Assembly (NCBI GenBank): GCA_021740915.1
Contig: JAIOYW010000019.1
Span: 1 to 64,000, forward strand
Length of the DNA stretch: 64,000 bases
Reading direction: 5' to 3'
From: Ignavibacteriales bacterium
GTDB taxonomy: Bacteria > Bacteroidota > Ignavibacteria > Ignavibacteriales > Melioribacteraceae
Under the pieces are notes generated by a model. The model was given only the letters and a program-made list of their open reading frames with translations, had not been told where the DNA came from and searched no databases. The position numbers and the translations under genes were made by a program. Positions 9,656 through 18,604 of the stretch are shown here, in pieces (position 1 is the first letter of the stretch; the number at the start of each line of letters is the position of its first letter).

Positions 9656-10036
9656 ATTTTCCTCTTTTCCCGGGAGTAATGAAGCTGACTAATTTTGGGA
9701 ATTAATTATTTAACATATAAAATAATATGCTCTTTTATTTTTCCTTAAAATAGGAATAAAAATCTCTTTTTAAAACTAAAAAGAGCAGAATAACCACAAG
9801 CAATAAGAATTTAGCTCATATCAATTATTGCTTATGCAAAAGTGAAGGAATATTTTTTAGGTTCATCATTTTGCTGTTGATTTTTGTAAAAGGTACTACT
9901 TGCATAATACATTGCATATGATCTTAACTGATATCCGCCGTATTACAAAATCCAATTATTTTTACTGTAATTTCTCTTCCCTTCCGGTTTCTCTTTTGGT
10001 TTTTATGATAAGCCGATCAATCCAAGCCATTTTACA
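9656..10036. other. 381 bp spacer between the duplicated cargo genes
   Basis: No intact gene is visible. The first ~150 bases match the leader region upstream of the other cargo copy. A 9-bp stem-loop (AAGCAATAA with TTATTGCTT) lies at 9798-9833. The stretch 9898-9998 is a degenerate copy of the sorting-tail gene, listed separately. Confidence 0.7.
9898..9998 (-). pseudogene. Decayed copy of the free-standing sorting-tail gene
   Basis: The DNA aligns base by base with about 13178-13266 of the intact sorting-tail gene. Shared blocks on the plus strand include CTTGCATAAT, ATCTTA-CTGATAT, AATCCA-TTATT and AATTTC-CTTCCC, in the same order and spacing. No open frame is kept. It lies about 243 bases upstream of its cargo gene, the same arrangement as the intact pair (232 bases). 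Confidence 0.7.
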
Positions 10037-12862
10037 CTATTTGAGCAGGATCATCTTCCTCACCGCTGTAAATCCGGAAGCATCCTTACCCCTCAAATAA
10101 ATTGAATAAAAATAAATTCCACTCGACAAACCAAAAGCATTGAAATTAACTCTATGTTTTCCCTGTGGTTTTTTTCCGTTAACAAGTGTTGCAACTTCCC
10201 TGCCAAGAACATCATAAACAAATAATCTGACATGAGCTTCATCTTTAAGTTCGTAGCTGATAGCAGTTTCCGGATTAAATGGATTTGGATAATTTTGACT
10301 CAAATAATATTTATTTGGAACTCGTTCACTATTGTTATCTATTCCTGTTACTTCCCCATTGTCATAAAAGTATTTTAATTTCTGAGCCATTTCTTTCAGA
10401 GCGAAAACACTGTTAAGATTGCTGTTTCCCCTCGCCAAAAACACTGCATACACTATTTCCTGTGTATCTGCCGGCGCCAGATTAAATGGACCGGTTGACA
10501 TTAATGTCCGGCGGTCACCATCGGAAAGTGTTTCTATCCAACCCTCTCCGGTAAATGGGTCTCCGGAAAGACAAAACAAAGTCGGACTCCCGGTAACAGG
10601 ATTGATAAAATCAAAACCATTCCAGCCTTTACCCTGCATATTATTGTACATTTCAAGGGTGCCATTATAAACTCCCATGTCAGGATCACTATAAACGGGA
10701 TCACCACCGATATAAAACACAAATGATGTCATGGGAATATTTTTATGATCAGGCAGAAGCCGGTCATCAAATTTCGCCGTATCGCCGGGTGAAGATTCGT
10801 ATGGTCCCTGCAAGATCGCTCTGCCTACTGCCGGGGGTTTCAAGCCGTAATAGCCGTTGTCATCGTTATCTCCGTTGTACACGTAACCGAGATCAAGCAG
10901 AGTATCACAGCCTGCATAATCATCATTCGCATCGCCAAGATCGTCATCTGACCACAAAGAAAAATACATATCAGTCATTGGTAACTGGGATTTGTTAATT
11001 ATGCGAACTCTTTTAAAAATGGCATCCCTGAGATAATTGTCAGTATCGTATGCATAAATCGTTGTCTGAACCTGCAATGGAAGAGCTGGTGAGCCGTAAA
11101 GAAATGTTGATCTTGCATTATCATTTGTGTGAGATGCGTAATACATGATCTCATCACCATATTTCCTCGGTGAGTCAGTATTCGGTTCATATATACCATT
11201 TCCATTAATATCCAAAAACGGCGCCCCGGCATCGGCAGGCCAGTTATCGTGATTGTACTGATACTTGTCTCTTTCATCACCTGCCGGCAGATTTTCCCAA
11301 TCATTTTTAATACGGAAAAGCTGATACTTACCCAGGTATGGTGAGCTGTTACTTCCATCAGGATTAATTTCACCCGACATAAGCCCTGCGCGGTACGTTG
11401 CACCATGCACGAATTTCTGACCGTCATAAACTCCGCCAATCAGGACTCCATCGTTAAAAACAGCAGGAATTGTTGCATTTTCCCCGCCAGGCCAGTATAA
11501 GCCGGAACCATCTGAGTATGGATTATGCGCACTGAGTCCGTTATTATTAAACCAGCATTTGATCTCATTCCCGGCAATATAATCTGTGGCATTATAAGGA
11601 GCGATCACAATATCGCCCTGAGTCATATCGTAATATTCGGGCGCTTGTGAATCTCTAATCCTGAAACGCAGACTCTCTGAGTGGATAAGTCCTAAAGTGA
11701 AATCATACTGAAGGTTAGCAGCAGTCACATTTCCTGCGATTAATTCCCAGGTATTCCCGCCATCGACTGAATAGGATATATCAACTTGTCCTATCAATTT
11801 ATACGTCCACGCAATTCTCTGTGTAAGAAATGAATTTAATCCGGCGCCAGCCAGAGGAGAGGTTATTCTCAATGATTTCAATGATCCATCCGAATTTAAT
11901 CGCGCCAGATATGCTCTGTTGAGAGAAGAACCCGGAATAAGAAGTTTTGTGTCGGATTTCTGTAATAAAGTCCCAATGCTGACGCCAAGCGATGTCTCAT
12001 TAATTTTTTCGCCATTCTGATCATAAAATATCAGTTTTTTTAAGTAAGATGGGTATGCTGCGATTCTTCCATCGGATAAAACAGAAAGATTATTAACACC
12101 ATTAATGCTCATACCCGTATTACGCTCCCATATGAGGGCGCCGGAAGTGTCAGTCATCATGAATTTAGTAACATAAGACCCGACAATCCTGTCCGATGAA
12201 TAAGGGTAAATAGAAACAAACTGTTTGTCAGTCCATATCCGGCTTATCACATTTCCGTTGGTATCAATTTTCATTATACCTGGAAGTGCGTTTGTATAAA
12301 AGTAACTCTCATCGTAAAATATTTTCGAATCATTCCCAAGCAAATTGTTTTCTTCGGTCACAACTTTCTGAGTGATGATGCTAAGGTCGGGCGCCAATTT
12401 GCTGAATATTAGCTTGTAAGGATACTCAGAAGAAAACATAATAATATTATTACCGGGAAGAATTTGTATGTAATTACAGTATTCATCATTATCCGATGGA
12501 TAATTTGCCGATTCGAGATTTTGACCTTCAGATGAAATCCGGGTTATTTGCGGACGTTTTTTTTCGAAATCTGTGTTTGTTCCACCAACTAATATTTCAC
12601 CGGCGGATGTAACTTCGATATTATTCCAGAATCCTGAAGTAGGTTTACCGTCGGGAATTTCTTTTGTCCACAGAAAAAAACCTTCATCATCTGTCGAAAT
12701 TATTTCTGCTGTACCAGTCCGGTAGTTCAGCAAATAGTATCCGGCTGAACTCTGAACAACTTCATAGGCGACACCTTCTGAAGCGTAAATCCTCTCGAAT
12801 GTCGGGTTTTGCCCAATTAAGACAGAAGTGATGAAAAAGAGAACACATATTGCATTTTTCAT
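10037..12862 (-). CDS. T9SS-exported 941-residue cargo protein, duplicate B
   Basis: This paralogue of the next gene downstream has the same length, and its first ~100 residues are near-identical after the signal peptide (MKNAICVLFFITSVLIGQ). The central domain (residues ~400-640) is also highly similar. The propeller-like middle part and the final 85 residues differ. The sorting tail (NYPNPFNPETAISYEL to RKMILLK) resembles the tail of the amidase gene at 14489-16900 (VYDVLGREVA, GLSSGIYFYSI, AVRKMILLK) more than that of duplicate A, which suggests tail exchange. The role is unknown; it is presumably anchored at or released from the cell surface by T9SS. Confidence 0.85.
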   Translation of the reverse strand: MKNAICVLFFITSVLIGQNPTFERIYASEGVAYEVVQSSAGYYLLNYRTGTAEIISTDDEGFFLWTKEIPDGKPTSGFWNNIEVTSAGEILVGGTNTDFEKKRPQITRISSEGQNLESANYPSDNDEYCNYIQILPGNNIIMFSSEYPYKLIFSKLAPDLSIITQKVVTEENNLLGNDSKIFYDESYFYTNALPGIMKIDTNGNVISRIWTDKQFVSIYPYSSDRIVGSYVTKFMMTDTSGALIWERNTGMSINGVNNLSVLSDGRIAAYPSYLKKLIFYDQNGEKINETSLGVSIGTLLQKSDTKLLIPGSSLNRAYLARLNSDGSLKSLRITSPLAGAGLNSFLTQRIAWTYKLIGQVDISYSVDGGNTWELIAGNVTAANLQYDFTLGLIHSESLRFRIRDSQAPEYYDMTQGDIVIAPYNATDYIAGNEIKCWFNNNGLSAHNPYSDGSGLYWPGGENATIPAVFNDGVLIGGVYDGQKFVHGATYRAGLMSGEINPDGSNSSPYLGKYQLFRIKNDWENLPAGDERDKYQYNHDNWPADAGAPFLDINGNGIYEPNTDSPRKYGDEIMYYASHTNDNARSTFLYGSPALPLQVQTTIYAYDTDNYLRDAIFKRVRIINKSQLPMTDMYFSLWSDDDLGDANDDYAGCDTLLDLGYVYNGDNDDNGYYGLKPPAVGRAILQGPYESSPGDTAKFDDRLLPDHKNIPMTSFVFYIGGDPVYSDPDMGVYNGTLEMYNNMQGKGWNGFDFINPVTGSPTLFCLSGDPFTGEGWIETLSDGDRRTLMSTGPFNLAPADTQEIVYAVFLARGNSNLNSVFALKEMAQKLKYFYDNGEVTGIDNNSERVPNKYYLSQNYPNPFNPETAISYELKDEAHVRLFVYDVLGREVATLVNGKKPQGKHRVNFNAFGLSSGIYFYSIYLRGKDASGFTAVRKMILLK

Positions 12863-13037
12863 ATTTTCCTCTTTTCCCGGAAGAATGAAGCAGGCTAATT
12901 TTGGGAATTAATTGTTTAACATACAAAAAAAATATGCTCATTTATTTTTGCTTAAAAAAGGTATAAAACTTTCTCTTTAAATACAATTATTAATTTTCCG
13001 CACCAGGATTAATTTTGCCTGATCAAGACCCTTTAAA

Positions 13038-13068
13038 CAAAAAAAGGCTGCATGAAGATGCAGCCTGC
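13038..13068 (-). terminator. Rho-independent terminator after the sorting-tail gene
   Basis: A perfect 9-bp stem (AGGCTGCAT/ATGCAGCCT) with a 4-base loop is followed on the minus strand by seven or more T residues. It sits 27 bases past the stop of the 94-residue gene and should end its transcript. Confidence 0.9.
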
Positions 13069-13094
13069 AAATTGGAGTAACCCGCATAGTATTA

Positions 13095-13379
13095 TTAAAA
13101 AGAATTGATCCGGTCATAAGAATATAATATTTCACCTCTTGAAGTCTTGGCGGTCACCTGATAGAAACATGCCCCGCTTGCATAATCCATTGTATTTAAT
13201 CTTACCTGATATTTACCTCTGTTATAGAATCCATTTATTATTTCCGCAATTTCCCTTCCCAAATTATCAAAAAGCCTTATTAATACTTTTGATTCAGACG
13301 GCACTTCAAAGATGATTGTGGCATTCGGTACACTATAATGTTTTTGATTTTCTGAAGTTTTCATCAACCAGTTAAGCAT
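13095..13379 (-). CDS. Free-standing T9SS sorting-tail-like protein without cargo or signal peptide
   Basis: This 94-residue protein consists almost entirely of the fold used as a type A T9SS C-terminal domain. The segments NATIIFEVP, VLIRLFDNLGREIAEIING, GKYQVRLNTMDYASGACFYQV and SRGEILYSYDRINSF match the canonical tail in order. The NPFNP signature is eroded (HYSVPNATI), and there is no signal peptide and no cargo domain. AGGTGA lies 6 bases before the ATG and a strong terminator follows the stop, so it looks like an expressed unit, not debris. A decayed copy exists at 9898-9998. The function is unknown; it could be a remnant or a cytoplasmic decoy or regulator. Confidence 0.7.
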   Translation of the reverse strand: MLNWLMKTSENQKHYSVPNATIIFEVPSESKVLIRLFDNLGREIAEIINGFYNRGKYQVRLNTMDYASGACFYQVTAKTSRGEILYSYDRINSF

Positions 13380-13570
13380 AATATCACCTGATAAAGTTTT
13401 GTGCTGAAATAATTACACAGCAATTATACTAAGAAGTGAATTACTGTGAGGTGATTACGGTCAACCAAAAGCGGGAATTTGATACAAAACACAAGGGTAA
13501 TACTTGCAAATTGAATAAAAGAGTTTAGGGATAATATCTGAAAAGAAACTAAAGCAGAACTAAAAATAAA

Positions 13571-14392
13571 TTATTTAATTAATGTCATTTTTCCGGCGAT
13601 TGACACAGGGGGAGAATCCTCTGATAGGCTTGTTAACCGGTAAATATAAATCCCTCCTGAAACATTATTAGCCTTGTAATGAATATTATGCAGCCCTGTT
13701 TCAAAAAAATGCCGGGATGAAAAAATAAGTTCGCCATTCGAAGTAAGAATATCCAGATTAATTAATGAAGATTTTGCCAATTCAAATGTAATTGTGGTCG
13801 AAGGATTGAAGGGGTTTGGATAATTTGGAAATACTCTGAATCCGGGAACCGGGTCAATATTCAGCCCGGATACTATGTTACCCGAAAATGTCAGGATCAG
13901 CTTCAGAGAGTTAAGTGCAGTGTTTGTAACCTTGTATTGCCCCGGCCCACTAGGGAATGATTTATTCACGACGATACCGCCAAAAATGTCAGTAAGTTTC
14001 ATCGTTACTCCCTGAGGCAGATCCCATGACAGTTCGAGACCGCTTGATCCTGTCCCGAGCTGCCATATAATTTCGTAATCGATCTGCCCCTGAAACGTAG
14101 TCTCCCCGTTCCGTATATCCTTAAGACTTGTAATATTGGATGCAGGAAATTTGAAACGGACATCAAAGATTCCTCCCGGAGGAAAAGGCGGTCTTTCGGC
14201 TTCTCCAAGATTCCTGTCCAATCCGGATGTTGCAGCCGGGTCAATACCCGCGATAATTAAATAACTTCCTCCGACGCCATCTTTGGCAAGGACAGGTAAT
14301 TCGAAAACTGCATTGTCTTCAACCGCCTGACCAATAAGCAGCATTGGCAACAAAATTGTTATAAGGGCGAATAAAAACTTTATCTCTTTCAA
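13571..14392 (-). CDS. Small T9SS-exported protein, unknown function
   Basis: This 273-residue protein has a signal peptide (MKEIKFLFALITILLPMLLIGQ), about 165 residues of beta-rich sequence without a recognised domain, and a T9SS sorting tail starting FPNYPNPFNPSTTITFEL and ending GKMTLIK. The only workable start is a TTG at 14392, since no ATG precedes the signal peptide. It lies between the sorting-tail gene and the amidase gene, all on the same strand. Confidence 0.75.
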   Translation of the reverse strand: MKEIKFLFALITILLPMLLIGQAVEDNAVFELPVLAKDGVGGSYLIIAGIDPAATSGLDRNLGEAERPPFPPGGIFDVRFKFPASNITSLKDIRNGETTFQGQIDYEIIWQLGTGSSGLELSWDLPQGVTMKLTDIFGGIVVNKSFPSGPGQYKVTNTALNSLKLILTFSGNIVSGLNIDPVPGFRVFPNYPNPFNPSTTITFELAKSSLINLDILTSNGELIFSSRHFFETGLHNIHYKANNVSGGIYIYRLTSLSEDSPPVSIAGKMTLIK

Positions 14393-14488
14393 ATCAGTTT
14401 TCTGGTTTCATTAATGTTTCATTGAATATCGAGAGCCATTTATTTTCTGTCTAAGTAGAACTTAAAGGTTACTGAAAATAATTCAAAA

Positions 14489-16900
14489 TTATTTCAGCAG
14501 GATCATTTTCCTCACAGCCGAAAATCCGGAGCCTTCCGTTCCGGAGGCATTAATACTATAAAAATAAATGCCGCTGCTTAACCCGGCAGCATTGAAATTG
14601 ACTGCATACCTTCCCGGAGCTTGCTCAGTATCAACAAGAATAGCAACCTCTCTGCCAAGAACATCATAGACGCAGAGCTTAACATGATTATGATTTTTCA
14701 GTTCATAATTAATTATTGTTTCCGGATTAAATGGATTTGGGTAATTCTGTCCAAGATCATAGGAGAGTGAAGCAAAATCCTCATCTCCCCTCAACCCTGT
14801 AACGATATTTTTCTGTAGATCGTCCAGATAAACATCACCTGAATCAGCCCCATTTGTTCCATTTCTTGCGACATAAAACCCGCTGAAGAATATATCGCCG
14901 GAAAGTCCTGAGGCATCCGGTACAAGATGTTTTAATTTCCAGCCTGTCCAATCAACTGTATCAACATGAACTGTTTTTTTGTTTCCGCCTGCATCACTTA
15001 AAATAAATCCGAATAAATTTCTGCTGTTGTCCCCGAAAACCCATACGCCTGTTTCCGTGAGACCTGAATTCCCCAATAAGTACGGATTACTATTTTCAAC
15101 CGCTGCAATTCCATCAATATCTGTAAACTTGTATTCAATTTTTCCTGATTTGGAACCATTCTTTTTCTGATTGGAAACATTTTTGAACCTGGTTTTCAGG
15201 GAATCAACGCCGATTGTAAGTGCGCTCAATGTAGGCTGCTGCCATGTTCCCATGGATTCGAACATATCCATCACAGAACCGCTAAGATAATTTTCGGTTT
15301 CTGTACGGAACCTGATTTCTATATCTTCCCAAAGCGGAAAGCCTTCAACATCTTCGATTCCTGCTCCCAGCATCAGTCTGTACTCGTGATTAAGCTTTAA
15401 TTCACTGTAGGGTTCAAAAAATATATATCCTTTTCCTTCATAAGGAAAGACCAGAACATTTTTCACGGTGATTCGTGTACCTGTTTCATCGTAAAGATTA
15501 ACTCTTCCGGCAAGTGATCCCTGGAGAATGTGAGCATCAAACACAAGTCTTATCTGAACAGTACGGCTTATATCTATAGACCCATCCACCGGATAAGCAT
15601 TCTCCAGTGTCACCGAATTTCTTTCTGCTGTTGTGAATACAGATGAAAAGGGCTGTTCGAGTGAAATTCCAAAAACACTCTTCGCTTCGGTGGAAATATT
15701 TATAGAATATTCCGTCAGAATTTCGAATGCAAATTCCGGAGTGAATCTCAGAGTCAAGCCACCGTCAAGAACCTCTAGAGAACCGTTCACCTGTGGAGAA
15801 ATTGAAAAAGCGTCAACCAGGGAAGAAAAAATCATAGCTCTGCTGAATGTTATATCAACAGAGGAAATAGCCGGGACATTCGTTGTACTATCTGGCGGAT
15901 TTACAACTGTTACATACGGACTTTTAGTACTGTCGAATTCAAGATATTTTTCCACCTTGCTCGATTTATTGGCGAGAACAGTCACATTTGCAGAGTCAAC
16001 ATAATATTCGCCGCTCTCAAACATAAGCTTGTAACTGCCGGGTGCGAGGCTGTCAAAGAAAAAATAACCGTTATTCATCTGGTCTGTAAAGTACTCTTTG
16101 CCCTCGGGCAATAAAGTAACCTTTGCATTATTAATCGGTTTTTTGGGGTCTTTTGTTTGGGGAATGGCGTAGTATGAAACTCCCAGATCGGGATCACGCA
16201 GAATTCCAGTTATATATCCGAAACCATAACCGGGCTGACTGTAAAAATCCAGAAAGGACCTTGCAATTGCAGTAGCTTCATGTTCTTTGTATTCCATATT
16301 CATGAGCCGCCAGGATTCAGGAATATAATCATGAAACGATCCTTCTGAAAGTGTTCCGGGCATAGTCAGCGACCTGAGTACGCCGAGACCTGAAGTATTT
16401 CCGTAGAAACTCCAATCCCCTCTGGCATTAATAAAACTGTACTGCCAGTATGTGTAGTTACACTCCAATAAATCCTGAAACATAATTATCGCCATCGTTT
16501 TTGCAGCCGCAAATACAGGCTGGTCATCGTATCCCCTGTATAATACAAGCGGGTAATTGACCTGTGTATTAAATGCATTGCTGTGAATCGAATGAAAATA
16601 ATCAGCATTAAAATCATTTGCCATCTGACCTATTACAGAAAGCGGCAGATCATCCGAAGTGTTGTTTGTAGTTCTGCTGATTCCTACTGTGGCATTAAGC
16701 GCCTGTAGCTGCTGCCTCAGGAATAAACCTTTGTGGAGATTACTCAGTGATTCCCAGAACCCGGTTGCAGCGATATATCGGTCGTCGGAATCGTAACCGC
16801 CATGACCTGGATTCAGAAAAATCCGGATACCTGTAAGATCCTGTGACTGGATCGCAGATGTTGCAAATAATAGTACTAAAATCAATTTTGTGTAGCGCAT
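14489..16900 (-). CDS. N-acetylmuramoyl-L-alanine amidase (Amidase_3) with Ig-like domains and T9SS tail
   Basis: The N-terminal ~200 residues form an Amidase_3 zinc amidase, which cuts the bond between muramic acid and L-alanine in peptidoglycan. Visible zinc-site segments are NPGHGGYDSD (His33), GFWESL (Glu50) and HSIHSNAF (His106), with a later acidic segment GTLSEGSFHDY that could hold the catalytic Glu. Then come a carboxypeptidase-regulatory-like domain (~240-320), two Big_5-type Ig-like domains (~325-545), a region similar to carbohydrate-binding sandwiches (~550-690) and a T9SS tail (NYPNPFNPETIINYEL). Amidases normally act in the periplasm, so a T9SS tail implies action on peptidoglycan outside the cell. 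It lies 11 bases after the beta-propeller gene and is probably co-transcribed with it. Confidence 0.85.
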   Translation of the reverse strand: MRYTKLILVLLFATSAIQSQDLTGIRIFLNPGHGGYDSDDRYIAATGFWESLSNLHKGLFLRQQLQALNATVGISRTTNNTSDDLPLSVIGQMANDFNADYFHSIHSNAFNTQVNYPLVLYRGYDDQPVFAAAKTMAIIMFQDLLECNYTYWQYSFINARGDWSFYGNTSGLGVLRSLTMPGTLSEGSFHDYIPESWRLMNMEYKEHEATAIARSFLDFYSQPGYGFGYITGILRDPDLGVSYYAIPQTKDPKKPINNAKVTLLPEGKEYFTDQMNNGYFFFDSLAPGSYKLMFESGEYYVDSANVTVLANKSSKVEKYLEFDSTKSPYVTVVNPPDSTTNVPAISSVDITFSRAMIFSSLVDAFSISPQVNGSLEVLDGGLTLRFTPEFAFEILTEYSINISTEAKSVFGISLEQPFSSVFTTAERNSVTLENAYPVDGSIDISRTVQIRLVFDAHILQGSLAGRVNLYDETGTRITVKNVLVFPYEGKGYIFFEPYSELKLNHEYRLMLGAGIEDVEGFPLWEDIEIRFRTETENYLSGSVMDMFESMGTWQQPTLSALTIGVDSLKTRFKNVSNQKKNGSKSGKIEYKFTDIDGIAAVENSNPYLLGNSGLTETGVWVFGDNSRNLFGFILSDAGGNKKTVHVDTVDWTGWKLKHLVPDASGLSGDIFFSGFYVARNGTNGADSGDVYLDDLQKNIVTGLRGDEDFASLSYDLGQNYPNPFNPETIINYELKNHNHVKLCVYDVLGREVAILVDTEQAPGRYAVNFNAAGLSSGIYFYSINASGTEGSGFSAVRKMILLK

Positions 16901-16911
16901 ACCTTAATCCT

Positions 16912-17838
16912 TTAGTCCTTGAACTCAACGGTGATCATCTCGACTTTTCCATCACCGGTACACCATGCAATTTTATCACCTCTGACAGACCAGACCGGAT
17001 ATAATTCAATGACGGATTTTGTATTTGTGATATTGTGCTTAACGTATCCATCAGCCGAAATAACATAAATATCGGATTCTGTTATATCATAACCATTGTC
17101 TTTATCATCCATATAAAGCACCCTGTTTCCATCCGGTGACCACACGGGAGCATTTGCATTTCCGATATCGAGAAGAATTTTTCCCTCCAAATCGGTTATA
17201 AGCGTTCCGAATGCGCCATATCTGAATAATAATTTATCAGAAAGTGGAGACAGGCTCGGCCAGACATAATTCCCTTCTCCAAGCGGCGTTAATTTACTTT
17301 TTCCTTTCTGGTTGAAAACCGCTATAGAACCGTTTTCTGTGAAGATCATATGTTCACCGGAAAGTAGATTTTTTTCAGTGGGCTTTCCGTCAAAGTTTAT
17401 TCTTTTTATCTCACCATCCTGCCCGTAGAAAATCACATTACCGAAGATTTTCGGGGGACTAAGGTGCCTCTGATGTGAGAGAAGTACTTTGGACTCGCCT
17501 GTTCTGATATCCTGAAGAACCAGAGATGAAAACTTTCTGAAATTTTCTAATGTATCCACTCTCATAATAATAAATCTGCCGTCAACTGAGAATGCAGGCT
17601 GATAACCGGCGCCTGAAAAATAATTAAGGTTTTTCACAGCATTATTTTTTATGTCATAATACCAGACTCCCGAATAATTCCCTGATGTGAAGAACAATTT
17701 CGAATCATCCGGCGAAAAAACCGGGGCCATAAAGAACCCTTCTATTCCATTCGTTACATCTTTTTTTAAAGTTTTATTAAATTCCTGTGCCAGAAATACT
17801 GACTGTATTAAAAATAACAGCAGCAGAATTTTTCTCAT
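16912..17838 (-). CDS. Exported TolB-like beta-propeller (PD40 repeats)
   Basis: This 308-residue protein has a signal peptide (MRKILLLLFLIQSVFLAQ) and repeated WD40-like/PD40 blades: FSPDDSKLFFTSG, FSVDGRFIIMRV, WSPDGNRVLYMDD and WSVRGDKIAWCTG. These fold as a TolB-type propeller that usually binds proteins or glycans in the periplasm. AGGGA lies ahead of the ATG at 17838. There is no sorting tail. It is the first gene of a two-gene unit with the amidase, suggesting a shared role at the cell envelope. Confidence 0.8.
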   Translation of the reverse strand: MRKILLLLFLIQSVFLAQEFNKTLKKDVTNGIEGFFMAPVFSPDDSKLFFTSGNYSGVWYYDIKNNAVKNLNYFSGAGYQPAFSVDGRFIIMRVDTLENFRKFSSLVLQDIRTGESKVLLSHQRHLSPPKIFGNVIFYGQDGEIKRINFDGKPTEKNLLSGEHMIFTENGSIAVFNQKGKSKLTPLGEGNYVWPSLSPLSDKLLFRYGAFGTLITDLEGKILLDIGNANAPVWSPDGNRVLYMDDKDNGYDITESDIYVISADGYVKHNITNTKSVIELYPVWSVRGDKIAWCTGDGKVEMITVEFKD

Positions 17839-17965
17839 ATCTATCCCTGGTTAAATTATTTGAAACAAGAAAGTGCATTCTAAACAAAAATAAAAACTAA
17901 TCCAAGAATGCCTTTGCATCGTGGAAAGATTTTTACCTTATAACAACTCTATTAAGTGATCGGTT

Positions 17966-18436
17966 TCAGGGTTTAAGTGTGGCAGACCATTTCCTCAGAG
18001 CATTAATAACTTCCTGAAGAGCTGCAATAATATCCTCCCTTCTTTCGGGTTCAATATTTTTCAGGATATCCCAATGAAGTTTGACGTGATTTTCAGTGAG
18101 ATTCTTTATGAAAGGCTCACTTTTTTCAGTCAGGCATACAATCACATTTCTTTTATCATGTGGGTTTACTTTCCGCGTGATAAATTCATTCTCTTCGAGA
18201 GCAGTTATAATGTGTGTCACCCTTCCGGCTGATATCTTTAGTTCAGTCGAGATCTCCCTGATCGACAAACATTTTTTATTTCTGAATAGTCTTAAACATT
18301 TGAATTCTGCCGGAGTTATATTAAACATCCCGGCGAAATAAGACTCCTTCTCGGCACAAGTTCTTGCAATCTCACAAGTTAACTCTGCCATTGAGGAAGC
18401 GAGACTTTTGCTGAAATCCGTATGCGTTCTCACCAT
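17966..18436 (-). CDS. MarR-family transcriptional regulator
   Basis: This 156-residue protein has the winged-helix arrangement of MarR proteins: FKCLRLFRNKKCLSIREISTELKISAGRVTHI as scaffold and recognition helix region, followed by the wing (RKVNPHDKRNVIVCLTEKS, with the DxRxxxxxLT signature). Long helices at both ends would form the dimer. It probably represses its own promoter, and a perfect palindrome lies 42 bases upstream of the start. The ligand and target genes are unknown; galE is divergent across 168 bases. Confidence 0.88.
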   Translation of the reverse strand: MVRTHTDFSKSLASSMAELTCEIARTCAEKESYFAGMFNITPAEFKCLRLFRNKKCLSIREISTELKISAGRVTHIITALEENEFITRKVNPHDKRNVIVCLTEKSEPFIKNLTENHVKLHWDILKNIEPERREDIIAALQEVINALRKWSATLKP

Positions 18437-18477
18437 GTCTTTAGTTATTTTTAGTTTTCGAAATCATATAGGACGTT

Positions 18478-18493
18478 AAAGTATTTTTACTTT
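18478..18493. promoter_or_regulatory. 16-bp perfect palindrome AAAGTATTTTTACTTT, candidate MarR operator
   Basis: The arms AAAGTA/TACTTT are perfect with a 4-base centre. It lies in the marR-galE divergent spacer, 42 bases from the marR start. MarR proteins bind palindromes of this size in their own promoters. A second small palindrome, TTTCGAAA, lies at about 18456-18463. Confidence 0.5.
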
Positions 18494-18604
18494 CGAACAC
18501 AATACTCCCATATTTTCACATTTAGAGAATGAAATATAATAAAATTAATGATTTTACTATGTAAGCATTATTTGATATTTTTGCGTTAAAATTTGGGTTC
18601 CTGA

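Larger units (their letters stand above)
6830..13379 (-). repeat. Tandem duplication of a 3.2 kb unit (sorting-tail gene plus 941-residue cargo gene)
   Basis: Two units lie head to tail on the minus strand. Each has a sorting-tail-like gene followed about 240 bases later by a 941-codon cargo gene. The cargo genes have the same length and long near-identical stretches, and the leader DNA upstream of each start (CCTCTTTTCCCGG and TTTTGGGAATTAATT on the plus strand) is also shared. In the downstream unit the sorting-tail gene is decayed (about 9898-9998). Confidence 0.8.
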
